Part shown: piece by piece, positions 17,859 through 28,358 of the stretch
Position numbering within the stretch: the first letter of the stretch is position 1
Layout of the letters: the number at the start of each line of letters is the position of its first letter
Source: Streptococcus infantis
GTDB taxonomy: Bacteria; Bacillota; Bacilli; Lactobacillales; Streptococcaceae
NCBI RefSeq assembly: GCF_021497965.1
Contig: NZ_CP046525.1
Coordinates: forward strand, 620,001 to 684,000
Reading direction: 5' to 3'
DNA length: 64,000 nucleotides
Position numbers and translations under genes: made by a program
The notes under the pieces: model-generated
Seen by the model: only the letters and a program-made list of their open reading frames with translations
The model's database searches: none
What the model was told of the DNA's origin: nothing

Positions 17859-17886
17859 AAGATTCTCTTTGGAGAATCTTTTTTTA
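17859..17886 (+). terminator. Terminator of the pyr operon
   Basis: AGATTCTC / GAGAATCT stem with a four-base loop followed by seven T, just after the carB stop. Confidence 0.9.
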
Positions 17887-18241
17887 TTTATGAAAACAAT
17901 GATAAGGTTTTCACAATCATTAAAATGTAATCAAATTGAAATATTTAGAAAAAGAAATATAATAAATGAAAAGATTATTAAATAAAAAATCTTGTATATA
18001 AGGACTGATTTATGCATACATGTAAATATATATTATAAATTATAGATAGCTAAAAATACTGTTAAAATCCATAAGAAAGCGTTTTCCAGAGTATATAATT
18101 AATTGAATTAATATTTATTTTTTGATATGATAGAAATGCTAAAGTGGGTAAATTCTAGCTTTCAATTATTGTGCATAGGGTACAAGATTTGTAGAAATAT
18201 TACCTTCTGTTAGTAAAATATATAAAGGAGAACTTATCCAT
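17887..18241 (+). other. AT-rich intergenic region ahead of the giant adhesin
   Basis: About 355 bases contain no convincing ORF. The only signals I can support are the adhesin promoter at 18103-18131 and the ribosome site AAAGGAG at 18225-18231. Confidence 0.7.
18103..18131 (+). promoter_or_regulatory. Promoter of the giant adhesin gene
   Basis: TTGAAT and TATGAT are separated by 17 bases, giving a ~100-base 5' leader. Confidence 0.65.
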
Positions 18242-21200
18242 ATGATAAGAAAGGAACAACAACGTTTTTCTTTGCGAAAATATAAGGTAGGTGTTGCATC
18301 TGTATTTTTAGGGACAACTCTTAGCTTTTTGATGGCTAATGGTGGTGCAGTTCAAGCTTCTGAGCTTCCTACACAACCAGCTTCTGAAGAAAAAACTGAG
18401 TTGGTGAAAAAGGATGTCAGCAGTGAGGATTCCTCTAAAAAAGAACAAGATATTGTAGCAAATGTTGCAACAGCTGAGCTTGCTGAAGAAAATAAAGTAG
18501 AAGAAGCAAAACCTACTTCTGAGTCTAAAGTAGAAGAAGCTAAATCTGAAGCGACTACTTCAGAAAAAGCATCAGAGGTAAAACCTGCTTCAACTGAGAC
18601 TGAGGTTGCTAATAAGGAAACTGCTAAGCCGGTTGAAAAAGCTGAAGAAACTAAGCCAGCTATTTCAGAAGGTGATAAACCTAAAGTTCGTAATCGTCGT
18701 GCTACAACGGAAGATGCAGTTTCTGGAGATCACAACTCTAAACCAGTCAGTGTTAGTACCTATCTAAAAGATGGTGAAACAGTTGATCCAACTATACAGA
18801 ATCCAAATGGAGCTAAGGTTGAGTCACAAACTGTTCCTTCTGGTTATGCAAGAAAAGAAGGTGATTACTATACATACAGTATTGTAGACCTTACTCGCTT
18901 CAACGAACGTTACAACACAAAATATTACTCTCGTGCTTATAAGAGATTTGATGATTCTACAGATACAGTTGTTGAATTGATTGATAAAACGACTGGTAAT
19001 GTAGTAGAAACTAGAACTATTACTTCATCAAGTGGTATTCAAAAATTTACAACTACTGCTACTGCATCAAAGGGAGAGTTAACTTATCAAGTAGATTATG
19101 ATAAAGGGACACCTGCTAGTAAAGCTGAACCAGCTCAACCATTCCTACAATACGGTTATGAAGTTGGCGCGAGTATCCAAGCTTTAGTCGCTCCTGGTCA
19201 CAACCTTACTCCAGATGAGAAAAAATTATACGATGCTGTATATGCTGCTCGTACATCAACAGATATTATTAACGTTGTAGAACCTGCTTATAATGGTCGT
19301 ACAATTACCGACTCAAACGCTAAAATCCCAGAAGCAATTAATAAAACAACTTACTATAGAGTAGTTGATAAAAACAATGCGACATTTAACGCCAATAAAA
19401 CAGATAAAACTGTTCAAGACTACGTTCCAAATGGCAATGAAGAAGATTTGGCTAGATATACCACTAAAGCTATGGAAGGACAAAACTTCACAGCATCTGG
19501 TGAGCGTCAATTTGATGGCTACAAATTGTACCAAACGGCAGATTCAGATACAACATCTGGTTATGTAAGTCGCCCATACAAAGTCGGTACTAAATTTATG
19601 GACGCTGAGCGTGCAGGAATTAAACGGATTAAAGAAATCGTAGGTGAAGATGGATCTGTAGTTGTTCGTGTTTATCTTCTTGATCCAAAACAACAAAGCA
19701 AACGTTCTGATGGTACATTGAGCACTGACGGCTACATGTTGCTAGCAGAAACGAAGCCTATTAAACCAGGTGATTACAATAAAGAAGATTTAGTTGTTAA
19801 GAAATCACCTCTTAACACAATTGCTTTCACAGATAGTAAAGGTGTAAACTATCCAAACGGTAAAGAAGTTCCATTTGACTTCCAAACAGCTGCTGGATAT
19901 ACACCTAAGAAAACAGTCTTTGTACCATTCTTAGGAGATAAGATTGGTCACCTTTCTCCAAACGAACAATTGGTTCGTGGAGTAAACGGTATCGGTACAA
20001 ACGTTGACTTGCTCAACTCATTAACACCATACAAACAACCAATTTATTACTACGTCAAACAAAATCCAGTTGAAGTGACTCCGGAAGTTGAAAAACAATT
20101 GGACGGACGTGTCTTGACAGACGGTGAGTTTACATTCAAATTAACAGAAGAGAAAAGTACACCTGACAAACATGAAGAAACAGTTAGCAATAAAGATGGA
20201 AAAGCTACATTCAGCAAGCTTTCCTTTAACAAAGTTGGTACTTATAAATACAAGATCACTGAACAGAAGGGCTCTGATGCAAATGTAGATTACGATTCAA
20301 TGACAGTTACCATGACTGTCAATGTAACTGAGAACACTCAGGGTGACTTGGAAGCTACAGTTAAATACAGTTCAGAAGGTGGATTTAGCGCAAGTAATGA
20401 TGATAAAATCTTCAATAACTATGTTGTTGCTCCAGTTGTTACAAGATTTGACTTTACTAAAAAATTAGCCGGTCGTAAGTTAAAAGCTGGTGAATTCAGC
20501 TTTGTTCTCAAAGATCAAGATGGTAATGTTATTGAAACAGTTAAGAATGATGAAGAAGGAAATGTGACCTTTACTGAATTGTCATATGACAATACTAAAA
20601 TTGGTACCCACTCATACTCTGTTGAGGAAGTTATCCCAGCTGATGCAGATAAAGAATTTGGTATGACATACGATACCATGAAAGCATTTGTCCGTGTAAA
20701 AGTTGCTAAAAATGGCCATACCTTAACAACTGTTACAGATATTGCTTCAACAGGTGGTAAGAATGCTGCTGGGGAATCAACTGACACTCAAGAAGATACT
20801 GAATTCAACAACAAAGTCAATCCTCCAGCAACACCTGAATTCCAACCAGAAAAATTTGTCGTTTCTAAAGAGAAATATGATATTACTGGCAACAAGTTGA
20901 TGAACGACGACGACGAGTTGGCAAATGAATACACTGAAACAAATGCAGATCCATATGTAGACAAGACCACTAACAACGAACCAGAAAACTTGAATACCAA
21001 GACAGTTAAACGTGGTTCTAAATTAGTTTACCAAGTATGGCTTGATACTACTAAATTCACTGAAGCAAATAACATCCAATACGTTGGTGTATCTGATACA
21101 TACGACGCTGATAAATTGGACGTCAATGCAGCGGATATTAAAGCATATGATTCAGTAACTGGTGCAGAAGTAACCAATAAATTCGACATCAAAGTTGAAA

Positions 21201-24200
21201 ATGGTACGATTACTGCAACTTCAAAAGATGAATTTATCAAAGATAAAGTGCATGCTCCTGTTATCGACACAACTGAGTTCGAATTTGGACGTTACTATAA
21301 ATTTGATATTCCAGCAACTGTGAAAGAATCTGTTAAAGCTGGTGCTGATATTGAAAATACAGCCAACCAAACAGTTCACGTTTACAACCCAGTAAGTAAG
21401 ACAGTTGAAAAACCTGAAAAACCAACACAAAAACGTGTCAACAGCGTTCCAGTTCCAGTGGAAATGAACTTCACTAAACGTTTGGATGGTCGTGAACTTC
21501 AAGCCAACGAATTCGAATTCGTATTAAAGAAAGACGGCGTTGAAGTTGAACGCGTGAAGAATGATGCTGCTGGTAATGTTGTCTTCAAGACTCTCGAGTT
21601 CGGTCGCGATGATCTTGGTAAGACATACAACTACACAGTAGAAGAAACTCCTGGTGCAGATGCAACTGTCAATTATGACACAATGGTTGCTACTGTTAAA
21701 GTAGTTGTATCACATGATGGTACCGCAAAGGCAATTGTTGCCAACGTAACAGATGCTGCTGATAAAGAGTTCAACAATACAGTTACTCCTCCAGAAGAAC
21801 CTAAGTTCCAACCAGAGAAATACGTTGTTTCTAAAGAGAAATACGATATCACTGGTGATAAGCTCATTGATGACGATTCTGAGTTGACAGATAAATATGG
21901 TGAAACAAACGCGAATCCATACGCGGATAATACCATCAATAATGAAGTGGAAAACTTAAATACTAAGACTGTTGAACGTGGTTCTAAATTAGTTTACCAA
22001 GTATGGTTGGATACAACTAAATTTGATGCTGCTAACAAGGACAACATCCAAACAGTTGGTATCTCAGATAACTATGATGAAGCTAAATTAAATCTTAATG
22101 CAGCTGACATCAAAGCCTACGACTCTGTAACAGGTGCAGAAGTAACCAATAAATTCGATATCGCTGTAAATGATGGTGTGATTACTGCAACCCTTAAAGA
22201 TGGCTTCACGAAGTCACTTGGTGACGCAGAAAACACACAAGTGATCGATACAACTAAATTCGAATTCGGACGTTACTACAAGTTCGATATCCCAACAACA
22301 GTGAAAGCTGATGTTCCTGGTGGTGTAGACATCGAGAATAGTGCGGCTCAAGTAGTAAACTACTACAACCCAACGACTAAAAAAGTTGAAAAACCAAGCA
22401 AACCAACTGAAAAACGTGTAAACAACGTCCCAATTCAAATTGAACTTGACTTCAAGAAAGCTCTTGCAGGTCGTCAATTGAAAGCGAATGAGTTTACTTT
22501 CCAATTGTTAGACGATGATGAATTCAATGTTCTTGAAACAGCAACTAATGATAAGGATGGTAAGATTAAATTCACTAGCCTTAAATACACAAACAATGAT
22601 CTCGGTGTTTACCGTTACAAAGTAGTAGAAGTTGCTGGTACAGACTCAACCGTTACGTATGACAATATGAAGGCTGTTGTAACAGTCACTGTTTCTCATG
22701 ATGGTACAGCTAAAGCTTTAGTTGCTAAGGTCGGAGATATTGCCGATAAAGAATTTAATAACACAGTTCGCCCTCCAGAAGAGCCTAAGTTCCAACCAGA
22801 GAAATACGTTGTTTCTAAAGCGAAATTCGATATTACAGGTACTAAGCTCGCTGATGACGATTCTGAGTTGACAGATAAATATGGTGAAACAAATACAAAC
22901 CCATATGTGGATACAACTAACAACAACGAAGATGAAAATTTGAATACGAAACCAGTTGAACGTGGTCAAAAACTTTACTATCAAGTATGGTTGGATACAA
23001 CTAAATTTGACGCAAACAACAAAGACAATATCCAAACAGTAGGAATCACAGATAACTACGACAAGGATAAATTGACTGTTAATGCTTCAGATATCAAGGT
23101 TTACGATTCCGTTACTGGTGCAGACGTTACGACGAAATTCGATATCTCTGATAACAATGGTGTTCTGACAGCTAACCTGAAAGATGGCTTCACGAAGTCA
23201 CTTGGCGACGCTGAAAACACACAAGTGATCGATACAACTAAATTCGAATTCGGACGTTACTACAAGTTCGATATCCCAGCAACAGTGAAAGACGATGTCG
23301 TAGCTGGTGCAGATATTGAAAACAAGGCAGCACAAGTCGTTAACTACTACAACCCAGTAAGCAAGACTGTTGAAAAACCAAACAAACCAACTGAAAAACG
23401 TGTCAACAGTGTTCCAATCTCAGTAGAATTTAACTTCACTAAGAAATTGGAAGGTCGTGAACTGAAAGCTAACGAATTCACATTCGAGTTGAAAGACAGC
23501 GACAATGTTGTGATTGCGACTGCAACCAACGATGCAGCTGGCAAGATCAAGTTTGATCCAGTAGATTACACTAATAAAGCTGGTGAAACTGTTACTGCCC
23601 TTAAATACAAGAAGGGTCAAGAAGGTACTTACAAGTACACTGTAACAGAGGTTAAGGGTACAGACGCAACTGTATCATACGATACAATGAAAGCAGAAGT
23701 AACTGTAACAGTATCTCATGACGGTACTGCGAAAGCCTTGATCACAAACGTGACAGAACCTGCGGATAAAGAATTTAACAACCGTGTGACTCCACCAGAA
23801 ACTCCTGAGTTTAACCCAGAAAAATACATCCTTAATGAAGAAAAATTTGATATTACTGGAACTAAACTTCTGGATGATGATAAAGAGTTGACTGATAAAG
23901 TAGCTGATACCAACAAAGATCCATATGTGGACAATGTTGATAATAATGAAAAGCAAAATATCAATACACAAACACTCCATAAAGGTGATAAGGTTGTTTA
24001 CCAAGTATGGTTGGATACAACTAAATTCAAAGAAGGTCACAATATTCAATCTGTAGGAATTACAGATAAATATGACAACGAAAACTTGGATGTTAATGTA
24101 TCTGAAATTAAGGCTTACGATTCAGTAACTGGAGCTGATGTGACTGACAAGTTCGATATCAAGGTTGAAGATGGTGTTATTACTGCTACGTCTAAGGTTG

Positions 24201-25243
24201 ATTTGACTAAATCACTCGGTGATGCGGAAGATACACAAGTAATTGATACTACTAAGCTAGCGTTTGGTCGTTACTATAAGTTTGATATTCTTGCACGTAT
24301 CAAGGACACTGCTAAGGAAGGTGTAGATATTGAAAATACAGCTTCACAAATTGTTCACCAATACGATCCAACTAAGAAATCAGTTGAAAAACCAGAAAAA
24401 CCAACTGAAAAACGTGTTGTAAATATTCCAGTTAAAGTTGAATTCAACTTCACTAAGAAATTGGAAGGTCGTGCGTTGAAAGCTGGAGAATTCAGCTTCG
24501 TATTGAAAGACAAAGATGGCAACGTAATTGAAACTGTAAGCAACGATTCAGAAGGTAAGATCAAGTTCTCAGCTCTTGAGTTCAAACGTGGTCAAGAAGG
24601 CACTCATATCTATCATGTAGAAGAAGTGAAAGGTACAGAGGCTGGAGTTGAGTATGACAAGATGGTAGTGACTGTTGGAGTTACTGTAACTAAGGATGGT
24701 AAAGTGTTGACCCTTACTTCACAAATGCCTGAAGATACTGAGTTTAACAACAAGGTAACACCACCAACACCACCAACACCACCAACACCACCAACACCAC
24801 CAACACCACCAACGCCGCCAACACCGCCAACACCACCAACACCGCCAACGCCGCCAACGCCGCCAACACCACCAACGCCGCCAACACCGCCAACACCGCC
24901 AACACCGCCAACGCCGCCAACGCCGCCAACACCGCCAACACCACCAACACCGCCAACACCACCAACACCACCAACACCACCAACACCACCAACACCGCCA
25001 ACACCACCAACACCACCAACACCACCAACGCCGCCAACACCACCAACGCCGCCAACACCGCCAACACCGCCAACACCACCAACACCGCCAACACCACCAA
25101 CACCACCAACACCAGAAAAACCTAAAGGTCCTGAGTTGCCAAATACTGGTGAACAATCTAAATCTGGAGTTGCCGCACTTGGTGCTGCGCTTGGTCTTGT
25201 AGGTCTAGGTTTGGTTGTAAAACGTAAAAAACGTGAAGAATAA
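18242..25243 (+). CDS. Giant LPXTG fibrillar adhesin with alternating Spy0128-like and SspB-C-like isopeptide domains
   Basis: A 2333-residue wall-anchored protein. It starts with a YSIRK-type signal (FSLRKYKVGVASVFLG; cleavage near residue 41), then a charged low-complexity stretch (~42-150) and an N-terminal adhesive region (~155-605). Six pilin-type isopeptide domains begin near residues 609, 737, 1065, 1395, 1722 and 2060; each has Lys in FTKKL-like, Glu in VEE/ITE and Asn in FNN. Four antigen I/II C-domain-like modules (QVWLDTTKF, AYDSVTGAEVT, FGRYYKFDIP) alternate with them from ~863. A (TPP)39 stalk, LPNTG (2299-2303), membrane helix and basic tail end it. Self-forming isopeptide bonds should make a stiff fibre. 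The ligand is unknown. Confidence 0.9.
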   Translation: MIRKEQQRFSLRKYKVGVASVFLGTTLSFLMANGGAVQASELPTQPASEEKTELVKKDVSSEDSSKKEQDIVANVATAELAEENKVEEAKPTSESKVEEAKSEATTSEKASEVKPASTETEVANKETAKPVEKAEETKPAISEGDKPKVRNRRATTEDAVSGDHNSKPVSVSTYLKDGETVDPTIQNPNGAKVESQTVPSGYARKEGDYYTYSIVDLTRFNERYNTKYYSRAYKRFDDSTDTVVELIDKTTGNVVETRTITSSSGIQKFTTTATASKGELTYQVDYDKGTPASKAEPAQPFLQYGYEVGASIQALVAPGHNLTPDEKKLYDAVYAARTSTDIINVVEPAYNGRTITDSNAKIPEAINKTTYYRVVDKNNATFNANKTDKTVQDYVPNGNEEDLARYTTKAMEGQNFTASGERQFDGYKLYQTADSDTTSGYVSRPYKVGTKFMDAERAGIKRIKEIVGEDGSVVVRVYLLDPKQQSKRSDGTLSTDGYMLLAETKPIKPGDYNKEDLVVKKSPLNTIAFTDSKGVNYPNGKEVPFDFQTAAGYTPKKTVFVPFLGDKIGHLSPNEQLVRGVNGIGTNVDLLNSLTPYKQPIYYYVKQNPVEVTPEVEKQLDGRVLTDGEFTFKLTEEKSTPDKHEETVSNKDGKATFSKLSFNKVGTYKYKITEQKGSDANVDYDSMTVTMTVNVTENTQGDLEATVKYSSEGGFSASNDDKIFNNYVVAPVVTRFDFTKKLAGRKLKAGEFSFVLKDQDGNVIETVKNDEEGNVTFTELSYDNTKIGTHSYSVEEVIPADADKEFGMTYDTMKAFVRVKVAKNGHTLTTVTDIASTGGKNAAGESTDTQEDTEFNNKVNPPATPEFQPEKFVVSKEKYDITGNKLMNDDDELANEYTETNADPYVDKTTNNEPENLNTKTVKRGSKLVYQVWLDTTKFTEANNIQYVGVSDTYDADKLDVNAADIKAYDSVTGAEVTNKFDIKVENGTITATSKDEFIKDKVHAPVIDTTEFEFGRYYKFDIPATVKESVKAGADIENTANQTVHVYNPVSKTVEKPEKPTQKRVNSVPVPVEMNFTKRLDGRELQANEFEFVLKKDGVEVERVKNDAAGNVVFKTLEFGRDDLGKTYNYTVEETPGADATVNYDTMVATVKVVVSHDGTAKAIVANVTDAADKEFNNTVTPPEEPKFQPEKYVVSKEKYDITGDKLIDDDSELTDKYGETNANPYADNTINNEVENLNTKTVERGSKLVYQVWLDTTKFDAANKDNIQTVGISDNYDEAKLNLNAADIKAYDSVTGAEVTNKFDIAVNDGVITATLKDGFTKSLGDAENTQVIDTTKFEFGRYYKFDIPTTVKADVPGGVDIENSAAQVVNYYNPTTKKVEKPSKPTEKRVNNVPIQIELDFKKALAGRQLKANEFTFQLLDDDEFNVLETATNDKDGKIKFTSLKYTNNDLGVYRYKVVEVAGTDSTVTYDNMKAVVTVTVSHDGTAKALVAKVGDIADKEFNNTVRPPEEPKFQPEKYVVSKAKFDITGTKLADDDSELTDKYGETNTNPYVDTTNNNEDENLNTKPVERGQKLYYQVWLDTTKFDANNKDNIQTVGITDNYDKDKLTVNASDIKVYDSVTGADVTTKFDISDNNGVLTANLKDGFTKSLGDAENTQVIDTTKFEFGRYYKFDIPATVKDDVVAGADIENKAAQVVNYYNPVSKTVEKPNKPTEKRVNSVPISVEFNFTKKLEGRELKANEFTFELKDSDNVVIATATNDAAGKIKFDPVDYTNKAGETVTALKYKKGQEGTYKYTVTEVKGTDATVSYDTMKAEVTVTVSHDGTAKALITNVTEPADKEFNNRVTPPETPEFNPEKYILNEEKFDITGTKLLDDDKELTDKVADTNKDPYVDNVDNNEKQNINTQTLHKGDKVVYQVWLDTTKFKEGHNIQSVGITDKYDNENLDVNVSEIKAYDSVTGADVTDKFDIKVEDGVITATSKVDLTKSLGDAEDTQVIDTTKLAFGRYYKFDILARIKDTAKEGVDIENTASQIVHQYDPTKKSVEKPEKPTEKRVVNIPVKVEFNFTKKLEGRALKAGEFSFVLKDKDGNVIETVSNDSEGKIKFSALEFKRGQEGTHIYHVEEVKGTEAGVEYDKMVVTVGVTVTKDGKVLTLTSQMPEDTEFNNKVTPPTPPTPPTPPTPPTPPTPPTPPTPPTPPTPPTPPTPPTPPTPPTPPTPPTPPTPPTPPTPPTPPTPPTPPTPPTPPTPPTPPTPPTPPTPPTPPTPPTPPTPPTPPTPPTPPTPPTPEKPKGPELPNTGEQSKSGVAALGAALGLVGLGLVVKRKKREE
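24758..25114 (+). repeat. (Thr-Pro-Pro)39 coding tandem repeat, 9-bp unit
   Basis: A 357-base tract of ACA/ACG and CCA/CCG codons encodes 39 TPP triplets plus a final TP. Only synonymous third-position changes break it up. It forms the wall-spanning stalk before LPNTG, and its length is likely to vary by slippage or recombination. Confidence 0.95.
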
Positions 25244-25302
25244 AATATACAAAATCGAATTCATTTAGCGATGAACTAACGATTTTAGCTCTAAAATGAA
25301 GA

Positions 25303-25331
25303 GGCTTTGCTCGTAAGAGCAAGGCCTTTTT
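25303..25331 (+). terminator. Terminator of the giant adhesin gene
   Basis: GGCTTTGCTC / GAGCAAGGCC with a GTAA loop followed by five T. Confidence 0.9.
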
Positions 25332-25379
25332 ATTATTTTTAAATGTCTATGAAATTTTATTGAAAGAAAATAAAAATTA

Positions 25380-25408
25380 TTGAAATCACATATTTTTTTT
25401 GATAAAAT
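25380..25408 (+). promoter_or_regulatory. Promoter of the GbpC-domain protein gene
   Basis: TTGAAA (25380-25385) and TAAAAT (25403-25408) with 17-base spacing; the -10 has a TGA extension. Confidence 0.65.
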
Positions 25409-25478
25409 TAGTATGTTTTTAAGAATCAAATCTTTTTCTTGAGAATGTTTTAAATCTTAAATAAAAGAAGGAATTGTC

Positions 25479-28208
25479 ATGTCATCGTTAAAGAATAATA
25501 AAACGATTAAGTATGCCTTGAGAAAAACCTCAGTTGCTTTTGGTTCTGTTGCAGTCGCAACAGTGATTGCTGCTTCAGGTATTGCCACTGTATCAGCCGA
25601 TGAAACTTCATCAGTAACGACACCTGTTACTTCAACTACAACAGTAGCTGGAGAAGAAACAAAAGAAGTTGCGGTTCCAGAGAAGTTGGAAGAAGCTAAA
25701 ACTGCTGCCACAAATGAAGGTCTTGAAGTTAAAGAAACTGAGACTAAAAAGCAAGATTCAGAGGAAGCTGCTGCTAAAGATTACGAAAAACAAGTTACTG
25801 ATATTAATAAAACTGTAGCTGATTATAAAGCTGAAGTAGCAGCAAATCAAGAAGCTTACGAAAAAGAAAAAGCTGAAGTTGATGCTAAAAACGCTGCTGC
25901 ACAAGCAAACTACGATAAAGAGCTTGAAGCTTACAACGAAAAACTTACTGCTTATAAAAAAGAATTGACTGAAAAATCAGCAGAAAAAACAGCAGTAGAA
26001 CAGAGTAATGAAGAGGCACGTGTTGCTTATGAAAAAGCTCTTGAAGAATATAACACAGCACTTGCAGCATACAATGCATCTGTAACAGCAAATCAAGAAG
26101 CTACTGAAAGCAATAAATTAGCTCAAGCAGAATATGAAGCTAAATTAGCTGACTACAAGACTAAAAAAGCTGCTTATGATGAAGCACAAGCTGCTTACTT
26201 GATTGAGCTCGAAATTTACAACAAGAAAAAAGCACAATACGATGACGCTAAAGATGCCTTTAATAAGATGGTTGCAGAGCGTGGCGGAAATCCTGAGAAA
26301 TACAAACAAGATTTGACATTCCTCTCTGAAGAACTTACTGATGGTGAAACAACTAAAATTACACACCAAACAACTGGATTAACAAATTACTTGACAAAAG
26401 AAGGTCAATCTCGTATGTACGGTGATGGTAAAGCTACTAAGATGTATGAAACAAAGAATCTTCAAGATTCTGATTTGACAGCTACAAATCCATATGCCAA
26501 CAATGAAATTGAGTGGGGTCTTGTAAAAGTCGGAGACAAATTTGATGTGACATACACAGGACTTACTCAAGCTAAAATTGTAAAAGGTAGCGAAGAAAAA
26601 CGTATTGCAAAAGTTGTTTATAAATACGAAGTGAAGAGCCTTCCATCATCAGATGGAAAAGGAATCGTTCAAATTTATAACGATCCAGCAGTTACAATGA
26701 CAATTGGTAGCTCAACAGATACTGAAAACCCAGTAACTGTTGGTGTTGATATTGAGTTTTACGATGAAAATGACCAATTGATTGATTTGTCACAACACAA
26801 TGCAATCCTTGCCCTTAACTCACTTAACCACTGGAATGGTGCATCTTATGTAGAAAATGACAAACCTCGTCCTCTAGTTGTTGAAGCTAAAGATAGCGAA
26901 GGCAATACAGTTCGTGGAACTTGGGATCCATATTCAGATGGAAGTGAACCAAAACTTGATGGTGCAGACGTTGTTGTGAAAAGCGGTAAAGCTGACTTCG
27001 GTAGTGCAGAAGTTGATATCAATGCTGATAATCCTTTGAAAATTGTTGCTCAAAAAGCAACATGGGATGCTGATGCCTTCAAAGTAACTGAAGAAACAGT
27101 AGTTGATGCTACAACAGTGAATGCATCTGGTGGCGGAAATGGTCACTCAGTTGGTACTGAAGATTACACATTCGGTGATAAATCAGACGTTATCGGTTCT
27201 TACACTGTAGACGCTAAATCAGGTGTTTTGAGATACACACCAAAAATGAAACACCAAGATACTCCTCACATTGAGTCTGTAAACATTGGTGACAAAGAGT
27301 TTATTAAACTTCCAAATTCAAGTGTAGACCAAGATTCATCGACAAAAGAAGTATCTGCTAAAGAACAAAATCAATACATGGCTCAAGGTGCTACATTTAA
27401 TGCAGACTCTTCAAGTGAAACTAAGGGTTGGGATGATCCTAAGAGCCCTTACCTTTACTATGGTGGTGGTGCTGTTATTTTGAAAGATGGTCATCTTGAA
27501 TTTACAGCAAAAGGTGCTAACGCAACAGGCGAAGCAACTCTCTATTGGTTCTCTATCAACTCAAACGTTGGCTTCCCTCAAGATCCAGGTGAAGAGCCAG
27601 TTAAACCAACAGAACCAACACCTCCAGTTAAACCTGAAAAACCAGAATTGACAGAAGTACCAACTGTTAAAGAAAAACCAGTTCCACCGACAGAACCAGA
27701 ATATAAAACAGTACCTGTCTTACCAAGTGAACCGGTTAAACCAGAAACACCTGAGTTGGTGAAGGATCCTGTTAAGAAAGAAACAGAAAAACCAGTTGTT
27801 GAATGGAATAAAAATGTTGTGGTTATCAAGAAAGATGAAAAACCACAACCAAAACCAGAGCCTAAGCCGGAACCAAAACCAGAACCAAAACCAGAGCCTA
27901 AGCCGGAACCAAAACCAGAACCAAAACCAGAGCCTAAGCCGGAACCAAAACCAGAACCAAAACCAGAGCCTAAGCCGGAACCAAAACCAGAGCCAAAACC
28001 AGAGCCAAAACCAGAGCCTAAGCCAGAACCAAAACCAGAACCAAAGCTAGAGTTTAAGTCAGAGTCAAAATCAGAAACTAATCAAAAAGATTCAGAGAGA
28101 GTATTACCAAATACTAGTTCAGCTGATCAATCATTCATGACTTATTCAGCACTTATTGGTTTAGCTACTGCCGGTTATGCTTTGTCAAGAAAGAAAAAAG
28201 AAGACTAA
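25479..28208 (+). CDS. GbpC/Spa-domain surface protein (antigen I/II-like), LPNTS anchor
   Basis: A 909-residue surface protein. The N-terminal YSIRK-like signal ([17 protein letters not shown]) is cleaved near residue 41. Residues ~85-265 are alanine-rich heptad repeats like the antigen I/II A-region ([13 protein letters not shown]). Residues ~268-690 form a GbpC/Spa lectin-like domain ([32 protein letters not shown]). A proline-rich stalk includes a PKPE array, and the sorting signal at 876-880 reads LPNTS instead of LPXTG, followed by a helix and basic tail. It lacks the C-domains of full antigen I/II, so it is a short family member. A role in binding glucans or salivary glycoproteins is inferred from the domain. 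Confidence 0.88.
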   Translation: MSSLKNNKTIKYALRKTSVAFGSVAVATVIAASGIATVSADETSSVTTPVTSTTTVAGEETKEVAVPEKLEEAKTAATNEGLEVKETETKKQDSEEAAAKDYEKQVTDINKTVADYKAEVAANQEAYEKEKAEVDAKNAAAQANYDKELEAYNEKLTAYKKELTEKSAEKTAVEQSNEEARVAYEKALEEYNTALAAYNASVTANQEATESNKLAQAEYEAKLADYKTKKAAYDEAQAAYLIELEIYNKKKAQYDDAKDAFNKMVAERGGNPEKYKQDLTFLSEELTDGETTKITHQTTGLTNYLTKEGQSRMYGDGKATKMYETKNLQDSDLTATNPYANNEIEWGLVKVGDKFDVTYTGLTQAKIVKGSEEKRIAKVVYKYEVKSLPSSDGKGIVQIYNDPAVTMTIGSSTDTENPVTVGVDIEFYDENDQLIDLSQHNAILALNSLNHWNGASYVENDKPRPLVVEAKDSEGNTVRGTWDPYSDGSEPKLDGADVVVKSGKADFGSAEVDINADNPLKIVAQKATWDADAFKVTEETVVDATTVNASGGGNGHSVGTEDYTFGDKSDVIGSYTVDAKSGVLRYTPKMKHQDTPHIESVNIGDKEFIKLPNSSVDQDSSTKEVSAKEQNQYMAQGATFNADSSSETKGWDDPKSPYLYYGGGAVILKDGHLEFTAKGANATGEATLYWFSINSNVGFPQDPGEEPVKPTEPTPPVKPEKPELTEVPTVKEKPVPPTEPEYKTVPVLPSEPVKPETPELVKDPVKKETEKPVVEWNKNVVVIKKDEKPQPKPEPKPEPKPEPKPEPKPEPKPEPKPEPKPEPKPEPKPEPKPEPKPEPKPEPKPEPKPEPKPEPKLEFKSESKSETNQKDSERVLPNTSSADQSFMTYSALIGLATAGYALSRKKKED
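27846..28048 (+). repeat. PKPE-coding tandem repeat, 36-bp unit
   Basis: The landmark GAGCCTAAGCCGG recurs every 36 bases at 27858, 27894, 27930 and 27966, with degraded copies after. It encodes about 17 Pro-Lys-Pro-Glu units. Copy number is likely to vary. Confidence 0.9.
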
Positions 28209-28230
28209 TTCATTCTGACAGTTTTAAAAG

Positions 28231-28257
28231 AGAAGACTAGTTTAGTCTTCTTTTTTT
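28231..28257 (+). terminator. Terminator after the GbpC-domain gene
   Basis: AGAAGACTA / TAGTCTTCT with a three-base loop and a run of T. Confidence 0.9.
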
Positions 28258-28286
28258 ACTTAACTTTATCCAATAAAATTTAAAAT

Positions 28287-28301
28287 ATTAAACCGTTTAC
28301 A
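28287..28301 (+). promoter_or_regulatory. Possible CcpA cre site upstream of nagB
   Basis: ATTAAACCGTTTACA matches 13 of 15 positions of the cre consensus WTGWAARCGYWWWCW and ends just before the nagB -35, a plausible place for carbon catabolite control. Confidence 0.45.
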
Positions 28302-28302
28302 C

Positions 28303-28331
28303 TTGACAAAAATTGGTCTATACCATATAAT
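28303..28331 (+). promoter_or_regulatory. nagB promoter
   Basis: Perfect TTGACA and TATAAT boxes with a 17-base spacer. Such a strong promoter suggests repression as the main control. Confidence 0.9.
28314..28325 (+). promoter_or_regulatory. NagR-type operator in the nagB promoter spacer
   Basis: TGGTCTATACCA is an inverted repeat of the GntR/NagR type, located between the -35 and -10. Binding of NagR there would block RNA polymerase until amino-sugar phosphate accumulates. Confidence 0.65.
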
Positions 28332-28358
28332 GAAGTAAAGAAATGTGGAGGAACAATT

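Noticed and set aside
23347-24049. Minus-strand frames inside the giant adhesin gene
   Set aside because: Shadows of the repetitive plus-strand domains that recur at the same place in each repeat.
24719-25156. Long minus-strand frames opposite the TPP repeat (Trp/Cys-rich and Val/Leu-rich)
   Set aside because: They are simple complements of a 9-bp coding repeat, have no ribosome site, and the plus-strand frame has full surface-protein architecture.
27796-28050. Asn/Gln/Ser-rich frame in the PKPE array
   Set aside because: Another frame of the coding repeat; no start signals and no recognisable domain.
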